Shown: positions 9,315-16,849 of the stretch, in pieces
Layout: every line of letters starts with the position of its first letter
Position numbering within the stretch: position 1 is the stretch's first letter
Notes under the pieces: generated by a model
Told to the model about the DNA's origin: nothing
Databases searched by the model: none
Seen by the model: only the letters and a program-made list of their open reading frames with translations
Source: Kaistella palustris DSM 21579
GTDB lineage: Bacteria; Bacteroidota; Bacteroidia; Flavobacteriales; Weeksellaceae
DNA: 64,000 nt
Direction of reading: 5' to 3'
Assembly (NCBI RefSeq): GCF_000422265.1
Contig: NZ_AULL01000016.1
Span: 124,001-188,000, forward strand
Program-made: the position numbers and the translations under genes

Positions 9315-10081
9315 TGAACAACGGATTTGTAAATCAAGAACTTAAAAATAACATTTCAGAAATCACTTTTGGACATCCGAAAAGCAATTCTTTGCCGGGT
9401 GAAATTTTAGAATTACTCGCTCAAACGATTTTGGATGAAGGAGCGAAAGAAGAAGTAAAAGCAATTCTATTAAAATCTGATGGTGAAAAAGCATTTTGCG
9501 CCGGTGCAAGTTTCGATGAATTATTGTCAATCGATGAATTAGATAATTCTAAAAAATTCTTTGGTGGTTTTGCTAAAGTATTAAATGCAATGAGATCTTG
9601 CGGTAAATTGGTGATCGTAAGAGTTCAGGGAAAAACAACTGGAGGTGGAGTTGGAATTGCTTGTGCTGCAGATTATTGTTTCGCCACAAAAGATTCTGCG
9701 TTGGCTTTAACAGAATTGAATTTAGGAATCGGACCTTTCGTAATCGGAGCATATGTTGAAAGAAAAATGGGCAAATCTGCCTACTCTGCAATGTCAATCG
9801 ACGCAGATTTCAGAAGTGCAGATTGGTGTGAAAAACACGATGTCTATCATTCAGTTTCCGAAACTATTGAAAATATGGATGTTGAAATCACTCAGTTTCT
9901 AGAGAAATTATCGACCAGAAGTTCTGATGCTTTATCCTTAATTAAAAAAGTTTCTTGGGAAGGAACGGAACATTTCGAACGATTAATGCCTGAAAGAATT
10001 TTGATGAGCGCATCTTTAATTTTAGAAGATTCTGCTAAGAAAAATATTGAGAAGATCAAAGAACGACTTCGAGCGAAATAG
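9314..10081 (+). CDS. enoyl-CoA hydratase/isomerase family protein
   Basis: A 255-residue crotonase-fold protein that acts on acyl-CoA thioesters. The oxyanion-hole segments are present: FCAGASFDELLS near residue 61 and GKTTGGGVGIACAADYCFA near 105. The usual P-G-x-G-G-T loop is replaced by GPFVIGAYVERKMG. It differs clearly from the PaaG in the - strand paa cluster, which has IPDTGGTYW. Being in the same run as paaZ it may serve a late step of phenylacetate or fatty acid breakdown (a PaaF-like role), but the sequence alone does not fix the substrate. Confidence 0.85.
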   Translation: MNNGFVNQELKNNISEITFGHPKSNSLPGEILELLAQTILDEGAKEEVKAILLKSDGEKAFCAGASFDELLSIDELDNSKKFFGGFAKVLNAMRSCGKLVIVRVQGKTTGGGVGIACAADYCFATKDSALALTELNLGIGPFVIGAYVERKMGKSAYSAMSIDADFRSADWCEKHDVYHSVSETIENMDVEITQFLEKLSTRSSDALSLIKKVSWEGTEHFERLMPERILMSASLILEDSAKKNIEKIKERLRAK

Positions 10082-10084
10082 TCA

Positions 10085-10819
10085 ATGATTAATAATTCTA
10101 ACAAAACCGTTCTCATTTTAGGAGCCAATTCGGATGTTGCAAAACAATGTATTTTGCAATATCTGGAAAAGGGTTTTTCGATTATTGCGTCTTCTCGAAA
10201 TCTTGATTCTTTAGAAGATTTCGTGGAAGAAAATGAAATTGATTCTTCTAAAATTACTCTCAAATATTTTGATGCTGCAGATTTTTCTTCTCATCAAAAA
10301 TTTTATAATGAACTTCCAATAAAGCCAAATATTGTAATTTATGCTGCAGGATTTTTAGTAGAAAATAAGAAAGCTTTACACGATTTTGCTGGAGCAAAAC
10401 AAATGATGGAAGTCAATTATATGGGCGCAGTTTCTATTCTCAATATTATTGCGATGGATCAAACCAACAAAAATTTAGAAAGAATAATTGGTCTGTCTTC
10501 ACTTTCCGGAGTTCGTGGTAGAAAAAGTAATTTCATTTATGGAAGTACGAAATCTGCGTTCACGCAATATTTGGCCGGACTTCGACAGGAATTATCTTCA
10601 AGAAAAATCATCGTAAATGTTGTAGTGAGCGGTTACATCAATACCAAAGTTAATAAAGGTTTGGATCTGAATAAAACGCTGTTGATGGAACCGGATTATG
10701 TGGCGAAACATATTGTAAATGCAGGAAATTCGTTTTCAATCGTTCCTCATTTTAAATGGAAAATCATTTATTATATTCTGAAAATATTACCGGAAGGTTT
10801 AGTTTCAAAATTACCATAA
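10085..10819 (+). CDS. short-chain dehydrogenase/reductase
   Basis: A 244-residue SDR with the NAD(P)-binding glycine motif near the start (VLILGANSDVAKQC), the NNAG-like YAAG segment, and the active-site Tyr and Lys in YGSTKSAF (YxxxK), with an upstream Ser in GLSSLSG. The substrate is unknown. The C-terminus ends in a hydrophobic stretch (IIYYILKILPEGLVSKLP) that could contact the membrane. It follows the crotonase by three bases and is the last gene of the + strand run; a hairpin separates it from the converging Fic gene. Confidence 0.88.
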   Translation: MINNSNKTVLILGANSDVAKQCILQYLEKGFSIIASSRNLDSLEDFVEENEIDSSKITLKYFDAADFSSHQKFYNELPIKPNIVIYAAGFLVENKKALHDFAGAKQMMEVNYMGAVSILNIIAMDQTNKNLERIIGLSSLSGVRGRKSNFIYGSTKSAFTQYLAGLRQELSSRKIIVNVVVSGYINTKVNKGLDLNKTLLMEPDYVAKHIVNAGNSFSIVPHFKWKIIYYILKILPEGLVSKLP

Positions 10820-10850
10820 AAAAAGCGGAAAAAATTAATTTTCCGCCTCT
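10819..10850 (-). terminator. terminator shared by SDR and Fic genes
   Basis: GCGGAAAA (10825-10832) pairs with TTTTCCGC (10839-10846). On the - strand it is followed by seven T, so it fits the Fic gene best. The Fic stop codon (10835-10837) lies in the loop. On the + strand the T run is weak (CTCTTTATTT). Confidence 0.75.
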
Positions 10851-11809
10851 TTATTTAAGACTCTTTTTCGGTCGCGATTTTCGATATAATCCAAAACTGC
10901 ATCTTTCGTAGTAAGCCAGTTTCTGCCTTCCTTGAACGCATCAATTTTTCCTTGTCGTGCAAGCAAGCTTACGTATTCCTGTCCATAAGGAACATCGGGT
11001 TCGCGCACTATATCCGTAATACTTTGATACTGATCATAGGTATTATTGAGATTTCCAAGGTAAATATCCAGAGTTCTCTCAACGGCCTGCAAGATCAAAA
11101 GCAACAACTTAGAATAATCCTCATTGTTCGCCTGATTAAGGGCGTCGTAGTATTTCTTACGGTCATTTTTCAAAATAATTGCCGGTGGGAAACCACTTTT
11201 CATCAGAAGGAGATTGAGCAGCAATCTCGCTGTTCTTCCATTTCCATCGAAAAACGGATGGATCCAAACAAACCGATGGTGGAAAATTGCAGCTCTTATC
11301 AGTATATCCACTTCGGGATCGTTTGCAAAACCGATCAGTTCGCTCATGAATTCATCCACTTTCAGTGCGTTAGGCGGAACGAAATTAGCGCCCGAAATCC
11401 GAACTCCGGAAGTTCTGTATCTGCCTGCAAAATCCTTCTCGATTTTCTGGAGCACGAGGTGATGAACACTCAAAACATCCAAGGTATTAAGAATGTAATC
11501 CTTTGAAGCAAGTGATTCAACAAATTCAATAGCTTCCTGGTGATTCACCACTTCGAAATGTTCGCGCAGCGATTTTCCTTTAATGGTGAATCCGTCTTCG
11601 ATCACCATTTTTGTTTCCTGCAGTGTTAAAGTATTTCCTTCAATACTGTTGGAATTATAAGTCCATTCAATGCTCAAACTGTCTTTGATGCTTTGTAGCA
11701 CAATGCTCGGAATGGGACGTTTTTTATCCAGTTCACGTTTTTTTTCGTGAATTCTTTCCAGCTGTTTTTCTAAACCTTCAAAGTAATATGGATATAATTG
11801 CCATTTCAT
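10835..11809 (-). CDS. Fic family protein (AMP-transferase type)
   Basis: A 324-residue Fic protein, which transfers AMP (or another nucleotide part) from ATP to a hydroxyl of a target protein. The catalytic motif HPFFDGNGR is complete at about residues 184-192. The inhibitory helix motif S-x-x-x-E-G is seen at residues 53-58 (SNSIEG), ahead of the Fic core, as in class II, self-inhibited Fic proteins. A C-terminal winged-helix-like region follows (around LLARQGKIDAFKEGRNWLTT). A TTG start at 11824 would begin inside the promoter box, so ATG 11809 is preferred. No antitoxin gene is adjacent, in line with internal inhibition. Confidence 0.9.
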   Translation of the reverse strand: MKWQLYPYYFEGLEKQLERIHEKKRELDKKRPIPSIVLQSIKDSLSIEWTYNSNSIEGNTLTLQETKMVIEDGFTIKGKSLREHFEVVNHQEAIEFVESLASKDYILNTLDVLSVHHLVLQKIEKDFAGRYRTSGVRISGANFVPPNALKVDEFMSELIGFANDPEVDILIRAAIFHHRFVWIHPFFDGNGRTARLLLNLLLMKSGFPPAIILKNDRKKYYDALNQANNEDYSKLLLLILQAVERTLDIYLGNLNNTYDQYQSITDIVREPDVPYGQEYVSLLARQGKIDAFKEGRNWLTTKDAVLDYIENRDRKRVLNKEAEN

Positions 11810-11813
11810 TCCC

Positions 11814-11821
11814 CAAAGGTA
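11814..11821 (-). promoter_or_regulatory. -7 box of the Fic gene
   Basis: TACCTTTG on the - strand, only four bases before the ATG at 11809. Transcription would start at or beside the start codon, giving a leaderless or nearly leaderless message. Confidence 0.5.
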
Positions 11822-11887
11822 CAACTTTATTCTTAATATCGGCTGATCACTTATATTTATTTATCCGATGTTAACGTTTTTTTTGCA

Positions 11888-11914
11888 TAAAAAAAGGAGA
11901 TTCACCTCCTTTTA
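11888..11914 (-). terminator. terminator after aspS
   Basis: AAAAGGAG (11892-11899) pairs with CTCCTTTT (11906-11913); on the - strand it ends in a T run. It follows the aspS stop at 11934. Confidence 0.85.
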
Positions 11915-11933
11915 CGATGATAAATAAAAAAAA

Positions 11934-13688
11934 TTAATCTATCAGTTCAACTTTCAAAGCCAATTCATTCAATTGTTCATCAGCAATCGCACTCGGCGCA
12001 TCAATCATCACATCTCGTCCTGAGTTATTTTTCGGGAAAGCGATATAATCTCTGATTACTTCATTGCCATCAAGAATTGCAACCAAACGGTCGAAACCTA
12101 AGGCTAAACCTGCGTGAGGTGGCGCTCCGTATTGAAAAGCATTCATCAGGAAGCCAAACTGTGCTTCTGCATCTTCTTTCGTAAATCCTAATAATTTAAA
12201 CATTTTTGCCTGCAGATCTTTATCGAAAATTCTTACAGAACCACCACCGATTTCATTTCCGTTCAGGATTAAATCGTAAGCGTTTGCTCTGGCTTTTCCT
12301 GGGTCGGTTTCTAATAAATGAACGTCTTCCGGTTTCGGTGAAGTGAACGGATGATGCATTGCGTGGTAACGGTTTGTTTCTTCATCCCATTCTAATAAAG
12401 GGAAATCGATTACCCAAAGTGGTGCAAATTCTTTTGGATTTCTTAATCCCAATCTGTTCCCCAATTCCATTCTCAAAGCGGAAAGTTGGGTTCTTACTTT
12501 ATTTTCATTTCCGGACATTAGCAGTATCAAATCACCTGCTTTCGCATTAAATGTCGCGGCGACCCGCCGTAAATCTTCTTCGTTGTAAAATTTATTTACA
12601 GAAGAAGTAACAACGCCATCATTCTGGAATTTGATCCAAATCAGTCCGTTGGCGCCAACTTGTGGACGTTTTACCCAATCGATTAATTCGTCGATTTGTT
12701 TTCTGGTATATTCTGCGCAACCTTCAACGTTGATTCCGACCACCAATTCTGCGTCGTCAAATATTTTGAAGTCTTTTCCTTTAACCAATTCATTTACTTC
12801 CACGAATTCCATCCCGAATCTGATGTCCGGTTTATCGTTTCCGTATTTTTGCATCGCATCGGCGAAAGTCATTCTTGGGAATTTCCCGAATTCTTTTCCT
12901 GCGATATCTTTCAATAAAGTTGCGGTCATTCCTTCGAAGATTTGCAGAACATCTTCCTGCTCAACAAATGCCATTTCGCAATCAATCTGCGTAAATTCCG
13001 GTTGTCTGTCGGCTCTTAAATCTTCATCACGGAAACATTTTACAATTTGGAAATAGCGGTCCATTCCACCGATCATCAATAGCTGTTTGAACGTTTGTGG
13101 CGATTGTGGCAATGCATAAAACTGTCCCGGATTCATACGGCTTGGAACGACGAAATCTCTTGCTCCTTCGGGAGTTGATTTAATAAGAACCGGCGTTTCT
13201 ACTTCGATAAAGTTCTGGTCAGACAAATAGTTTCTGACTTTCTGCGCCATTTTGTGACGGAAGATCAACTTTTCTTTTACAGGATTTCTCCGGATATCTA
13301 AATATCTGTATTTCATCCGAAGTTCTTCACCACCATCAGTTTGGTCTTCGATGGTGAAGGGAGGAAGTTCTGACTGATTTAGAACGGTTAATTTTTCTAC
13401 TAAAATCTCGATATCGCCTGTAGGGATTTTGGGATTTTTGCTTTGTCTTTCGATTACTTTTCCTTCTACCTGAATTACGAATTCGCGGCCAAGTTTGCCT
13501 GCGCTTTCCAGCAGTTCTGGTGAGGAACGGTCTGCATCAAATACCAATTGCGTAATTCCGTAGCGGTCGCGCAGATCGATCCACATCATAAATCCTTTGT
13601 CGCGAATGGTTTGGACCCAGCCGGAAAGGGTGACATGTTGATCAAGGTTTTCGATATTTAATTCCCCGTTGGTATGTGTACGAAACAT
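11934..13688 (-). CDS. aspS: aspartyl-tRNA synthetase
   Basis: Charges tRNA-Asp with aspartate. At 584 residues it has the bacterial-type layout: N-terminal OB-fold anticodon-binding domain ([20 protein letters not shown]), class II catalytic core with motif 2 ([18 protein letters not shown]), an inserted GAD-like domain around residues 290-410, and motif 3 ([12 protein letters not shown]) near the C-terminus. Motif 1 lies around [20 protein letters not shown]. It stands as a single gene with its own promoter box and terminator. Confidence 0.98.
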   Translation of the reverse strand: MFRTHTNGELNIENLDQHVTLSGWVQTIRDKGFMMWIDLRDRYGITQLVFDADRSSPELLESAGKLGREFVIQVEGKVIERQSKNPKIPTGDIEILVEKLTVLNQSELPPFTIEDQTDGGEELRMKYRYLDIRRNPVKEKLIFRHKMAQKVRNYLSDQNFIEVETPVLIKSTPEGARDFVVPSRMNPGQFYALPQSPQTFKQLLMIGGMDRYFQIVKCFRDEDLRADRQPEFTQIDCEMAFVEQEDVLQIFEGMTATLLKDIAGKEFGKFPRMTFADAMQKYGNDKPDIRFGMEFVEVNELVKGKDFKIFDDAELVVGINVEGCAEYTRKQIDELIDWVKRPQVGANGLIWIKFQNDGVVTSSVNKFYNEEDLRRVAATFNAKAGDLILLMSGNENKVRTQLSALRMELGNRLGLRNPKEFAPLWVIDFPLLEWDEETNRYHAMHHPFTSPKPEDVHLLETDPGKARANAYDLILNGNEIGGGSVRIFDKDLQAKMFKLLGFTKEDAEAQFGFLMNAFQYGAPPHAGLALGFDRLVAILDGNEVIRDYIAFPKNNSGRDVMIDAPSAIADEQLNELALKVELID

Positions 13689-13747
13689 AAGTTGACAGAT
13701 ATTTGTAGTTAGATTTAGGATATTAGATTTTCCTGAATTTTCAGGTG

Positions 13748-13755
13748 CAAAGATA
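13748..13755 (-). promoter_or_regulatory. -7 box for aspS
   Basis: TATCTTTG on the - strand, about 60 bases before the aspS ATG. Confidence 0.5.
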
Positions 13756-13784
13756 AGTTTTTTGAATGATTACAGAAGTGCAGT

Positions 13785-13935
13785 TTTATCGGTTCCCCGC
13801 GTGAGGGATTACAATGGAAATCCCGGAATGCAGCGCAGCGGAATGAGGAATTGCAATGAAAAGCCCGACCCGCGCGGCTGGAAATTCTGCGCCGTTTTTG
13901 TAAAGCATCGGAAAGGGGCACGCCCAAAAATTTGT
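13785..13935 (+). repeat. mosaic intergenic repeat, family E copy
   Basis: This G/C-rich block fills most of the 318-base gap between aspS and the THX gene. It carries GATTACAATGGAAATCCCG and then GAGGAATTGCAATGAAAAGC, two modules that recur in the reverse orientation at 61244-61354. Open frames across it on both strands are repeat-derived (they read as Cys/Arg-rich text) and are not taken as genes. Confidence 0.65.
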
Positions 13936-13969
13936 GATTATTTAAGACCGCAATTTTAGCTATTTTGTG

Positions 13970-13977
13970 TAGCTTTG
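13970..13977 (+). promoter_or_regulatory. -7 box for the THX gene
   Basis: TAGCTTTG, 29 bases before the ATG at 14007. Confidence 0.5.
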
Positions 13978-14006
13978 TGTAAATCAACTTCAAAAAAAGT
14001 ACTATT

Positions 14007-14348
14007 ATGGGAAAAGGAGATCAAAAATCAAAACGCGGAAAAATCATTTCTGGAAGCTATGGTAATAAACGGCCACGCAAATCTGGTTCTGTAAAAAATA
14101 TTCCGGTAAATGTTCTGGATGAGGATGATAAAAAGGACAGCAAAGGAAAAGTGCGGAAAGAGGTAGGTTACCCATCTGACCACTCGGAAAATGCAGACGT
14201 AAAAAAAGAACCTAAAACAAAAGCCGCGGCAAAGCCGAAAGCGGAAGATAAAAAAGCAGACGCCAAAAACAAAGCGGAGGATAAAGCTTCTGACGAAACG
14301 AAGGAAGAAAAGCCTAAAACTGCTAAAGCTAAAAAAACCGAAGAATAA
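14007..14348 (+). CDS. 30S ribosomal protein THX with a long charged tail
   Basis: The first 25 or so residues, GKGDQKSKRGKIISGSYGNK followed by RPRK, match the small ribosomal protein THX (bTHX), known in Thermus as a 26-residue basic peptide bound in the head of the 30S subunit. Here the protein is 113 residues. The remainder is a highly charged Lys/Glu/Asp/Ala region, probably disordered, ending in KKTEE, much like the end of L17 in this window. The gene stands alone, with its own promoter box and a terminator that overlaps its stop codon. Confidence 0.82.
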   Translation: MGKGDQKSKRGKIISGSYGNKRPRKSGSVKNIPVNVLDEDDKKDSKGKVRKEVGYPSDHSENADVKKEPKTKAAAKPKAEDKKADAKNKAEDKASDETKEEKPKTAKAKKTEE

Positions 14349-14363
14349 TCTTCGGTTTTTTTT
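14336..14363 (+). terminator. terminator overlapping the THX stop codon
   Basis: AACCGAAGA (14336-14344) pairs with TCTTCGGTT (14349-14357) around the four-base loop ATAA, which is part of the stop codon region; eight T follow. Confidence 0.9.
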
Positions 14364-14383
14364 GTATTTATGAAAATTGATAG

Positions 14384-15049
14384 TTATCTGCTGCCGCCCA
14401 AAATGCTTCCTAACAAACCACCTAAACCTCCCTGCGATTGCTGTGAACTGCCGCCACCTAAAACACTGCCTAAAATATCATTCAAAGGATTCCCTGAAGA
14501 GTTTGCGTGCGAACCGCCACCTAATACACTTCCCAAAATATCATTGAGTGGACTTGATGCCTGCGACTGTGCTTCGTTCTGAGCACCGCCTAATATTCCG
14601 CCCAACAGGTCATCTAAACCGCCGCCCGAAGTTACGCCGCTTGATTGTTTTTGTTTACCGATATATCCCATGATCAATGGCGCCAACATTCCCAGAATTG
14701 GCCCAATTTTATCCATAGAAATTCCGGTATTCTGAGAAAGCTGATTTTCTACATTTGCTTTTTGGCCACCGAAAATATGGCTCAGAATTGAACCGCCTTC
14801 CTGTTGGCGGTCTGCGACCTGCGATGGATTGTTTAAAATGCTGCCGTCGTGATCCTTATCGAGCGCGTTGTTCAAAGCTTCTGCCTCCTGCGGATCGTCC
14901 TGTGTCTTTTTTCTCAGATAGCCAATTACCAGTGGCGCTGCAACTGCCAACAGCGCGATAATTTGGTTCCTGCTCACTCCAAATTTGTTCTCAGCCTGTG
15001 CGGCTACTTCGTTACCGGCATTTCCGGTAATTAAATCGATTAAACTCAT
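14384..15049 (-). CDS. DUF937 domain-containing protein
   Basis: A 221-residue protein of the DUF937 family. Residues 1-125 are helical (starting MSLIDLITGNAGNEV) and include two similar segments, LAVAAPLVIGYLRKKTQDDP and LGMLAPLIMGYIGKQKQSSG. The C-terminal third is Gly/Ser/Gln-rich with four repeats of the type LNDILGSVLGGG. No signal peptide is visible and no function is established. It stands alone on the - strand between the THX and DUF2480 genes. The Gly-rich repeats are reflected in direct repeats in the DNA around 14400-14600. Confidence 0.82.
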   Translation of the reverse strand: MSLIDLITGNAGNEVAAQAENKFGVSRNQIIALLAVAAPLVIGYLRKKTQDDPQEAEALNNALDKDHDGSILNNPSQVADRQQEGGSILSHIFGGQKANVENQLSQNTGISMDKIGPILGMLAPLIMGYIGKQKQSSGVTSGGGLDDLLGGILGGAQNEAQSQASSPLNDILGSVLGGGSHANSSGNPLNDILGSVLGGGSSQQSQGGLGGLLGSILGGSR

Positions 15050-15141
15050 TCTGTAAATTTTTCTTGTTAATATTTAGTGGAACTTCGATATGACCAAATT
15101 CCGTTCCTGAATCCGGAAATATATATTTAAGAATAATTTCG

Positions 15142-15648
15142 TTAGTTTTTAAATATGGGCACGTTGGAGCATGCTTCACCAAACATCAGGGATTTTACAA
15201 GTGGCTTGAGTTGTTCTACCAATTCAATGTAAGCGTTTTCGGGAATATTTTCGTCGGAGCAGCCTTTAACTAACACACGTTTTCCGGTCAGTTCAGAAAA
15301 ATCGTGCGTGTGCACGGCGTTGTGCATAAGCAGTACTTCCAGATCTTCGCGGCTTCCGAAAATGATTTTTTTCGCTACATCCGTCAGTTTTGCGGTAAGC
15401 AGAAAATACGCCCATAACGGAACAATGGCTTCCGCAGAATTGAAAATGTAAACGAAGGCGTTTTCGTATTTCGTCACGTCGAGTGCCGCCACTTTTTCGC
15501 GGAAATCTTTTTCTTTTAAGATCAGTCCTTCAAAAAGGAAATCTTTCAGATCCACACCTTCGCGGTTTCCGCGGGGAATAATCTGACTTAAATCGAAATT
15601 GACGAGGCCGCTTTCCGCCACTTTATTTTTTATATCTAACCCGGACAT
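15142..15648 (-). CDS. DUF2480 family protein
   Basis: A 168-residue cytoplasmic protein of the DUF2480 family, found in Bacteroidota and of unknown function. Recognised from the order of conserved segments: NKVAESGLVNFDL, LFEGLILKEKDFREKV, AEAIVPLWAYFLLTAKL, FGSREDLEVLLM, and a late GKRVLVKGCSD. It is divergent from lpxB with only 42 bases between the two chosen starts. The -7 boxes of the two promoters lie in that gap two bases apart and facing each other, so the two genes may compete for RNA polymerase. Confidence 0.82.
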   Translation of the reverse strand: MSGLDIKNKVAESGLVNFDLSQIIPRGNREGVDLKDFLFEGLILKEKDFREKVAALDVTKYENAFVYIFNSAEAIVPLWAYFLLTAKLTDVAKKIIFGSREDLEVLLMHNAVHTHDFSELTGKRVLVKGCSDENIPENAYIELVEQLKPLVKSLMFGEACSNVPIFKN

Positions 15649-15658
15649 TTTTTTATTT

Positions 15659-15676
15659 TATCTTTGAACAAATTTA
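15659..15676. promoter_or_regulatory. face-to-face -7 boxes of lpxB and DUF2480
   Basis: TATCTTTG on the + strand (15659-15666, for lpxB) and TAAATTTG on the - strand (15676-15669, for the DUF2480 gene) are separated by two bases. Each predicted start of transcription falls inside or beside the other box. Confidence 0.6.
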
Positions 15677-15690
15677 CAATTTTTTACCCA

Positions 15691-16797
15691 GTGAAATATT
15701 ATATCATTGCAGGCGAAGCCTCCGGGGACTTACACGCTTCAAACCTTATGAAAGCGCTTAAACACGAAGACAGCCAGGCGGAATTCCGTTTCTGGGGCGG
15801 TGACCTGATGGCGGAAGTTGCAGGCTTTCCGCCTGTAAAACATTACCGCGATCTTGCTTTTATGGGTTTTCTGGAAGTCGCAAAAAACTTAAAAACAATC
15901 CTGCAAAATATCCAATTCTGCAAACAGGATATTGTGAGCTGGAAACCCGAAACTTTGATTCTTGTGGATTATCCCGCATTCAATCTGCGGATTGCGGAGT
16001 TTGCGAAAGCACGGGGAATCCGGGTGATTTACTATATTTCGCCACAACTTTGGGCATGGAAAGAAGGCCGCGTGGAGAAAATCAAGAAGTTTGTTGATGA
16101 AATGCTGGTCATTCTGCCTTTCGAAAAGGGTTTTTATAAAGGTCACGGCGTCGATGCACATTTTGTGGGCCATCCGCTTTTGGATGTAGTTTCGGAACTT
16201 CATCCAATTAATTCCGAAGTCTTTAAAAAGGAGAATGGCTTAAACGGTAAAGAGATTATTGCGCTTTTACCTGGTTCACGAGAGCAGGAAGTGAATAAAA
16301 TGTTGCAGATCATGCTTTCGGTTCGTGATTCTTTTCCCCAATATCAGTTTGTAATTGCGGGCGCGCCGAGTCTTCCGAAGGAATTTTACGAAAAATATGT
16401 GGATGACAACGTGCATTTTGTGTCCAATAAAACCTATGATTTGCTGCGCTGTTCCAAAGCTGCACTTGTGACATCGGGCACGGCAACGCTGGAAACGGCC
16501 TTACTCAACGTTCCGGAAATCGTATGTTACCGCAGCAGTAGGATTTCTTATGAAATCGGTAAACGCGTAGTGAAAAACCTGAGATTTATTTCGCTTGTAA
16601 ATCTGATTATGGATGAAGAAGTGGTTACGGAACTTATCCAGGACGAACTAAATACCAAAAATCTGATCCGTGAATTGAGCGCCATTTTAGAAGGAGATAA
16701 ACGGGACAGGATGCTGGCAGATTTCGCGCGGCTAAGGAAAAAACTGGGCGGTTCCGGCGCAAGTGCGCAGGCTGCAGCGATCATCGTGAATGGGTGA
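15691..16797 (+). CDS. lpxB: lipid-A-disaccharide synthase
   Basis: Glycosyltransferase of the inner membrane face that joins UDP-2,3-diacylglucosamine and lipid X in lipid A synthesis. Visible hallmarks: YYIIAGEASGDLHASNLMKA at the N-terminus, FMGFLEVAKNL, the YISPQLWAWKEGR segment, GHPLLDVV, LLPGSREQEVNKM, and SGTATLETALLNVPEIVCYR. The GTG at 15691 is chosen as start (368 residues): a TTG at 15664 lies inside the -7 box, and MKYYII-type N-termini are usual for the family. comEC follows 52 bases later with its own promoter box. Confidence 0.95.
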   Translation: MKYYIIAGEASGDLHASNLMKALKHEDSQAEFRFWGGDLMAEVAGFPPVKHYRDLAFMGFLEVAKNLKTILQNIQFCKQDIVSWKPETLILVDYPAFNLRIAEFAKARGIRVIYYISPQLWAWKEGRVEKIKKFVDEMLVILPFEKGFYKGHGVDAHFVGHPLLDVVSELHPINSEVFKKENGLNGKEIIALLPGSREQEVNKMLQIMLSVRDSFPQYQFVIAGAPSLPKEFYEKYVDDNVHFVSNKTYDLLRCSKAALVTSGTATLETALLNVPEIVCYRSSRISYEIGKRVVKNLRFISLVNLIMDEEVVTELIQDELNTKNLIRELSAILEGDKRDRMLADFARLRKKLGGSGASAQAAAIIVNG

Positions 16798-16805
16798 TTA
16801 TACCC

Positions 16806-16813
16806 TATTTTTG
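16806..16813 (+). promoter_or_regulatory. -7 box for comEC
   Basis: TATTTTTG, nine bases after the lpxB stop and 36 bases before the TTG start of comEC. Confidence 0.5.
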
Positions 16814-16849
16814 TAAAGTAAAGATTTTTATTTTTACTTAAAAATAGCG

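Noticed and set aside
13715-13993. A - strand open frame of 92 codons between aspS and the THX gene.
   Set aside because: It runs through the family E repeat and both promoter regions; its Cys/Arg-rich product comes from the repeat.
14400-14600. Direct repeats about 60 bases apart, at first suggestive of a CRISPR-like array.
   Set aside because: They encode the LNDILGSVLGGG repeats of the DUF937 protein, keep the frame, and show no unique spacers of fixed length.
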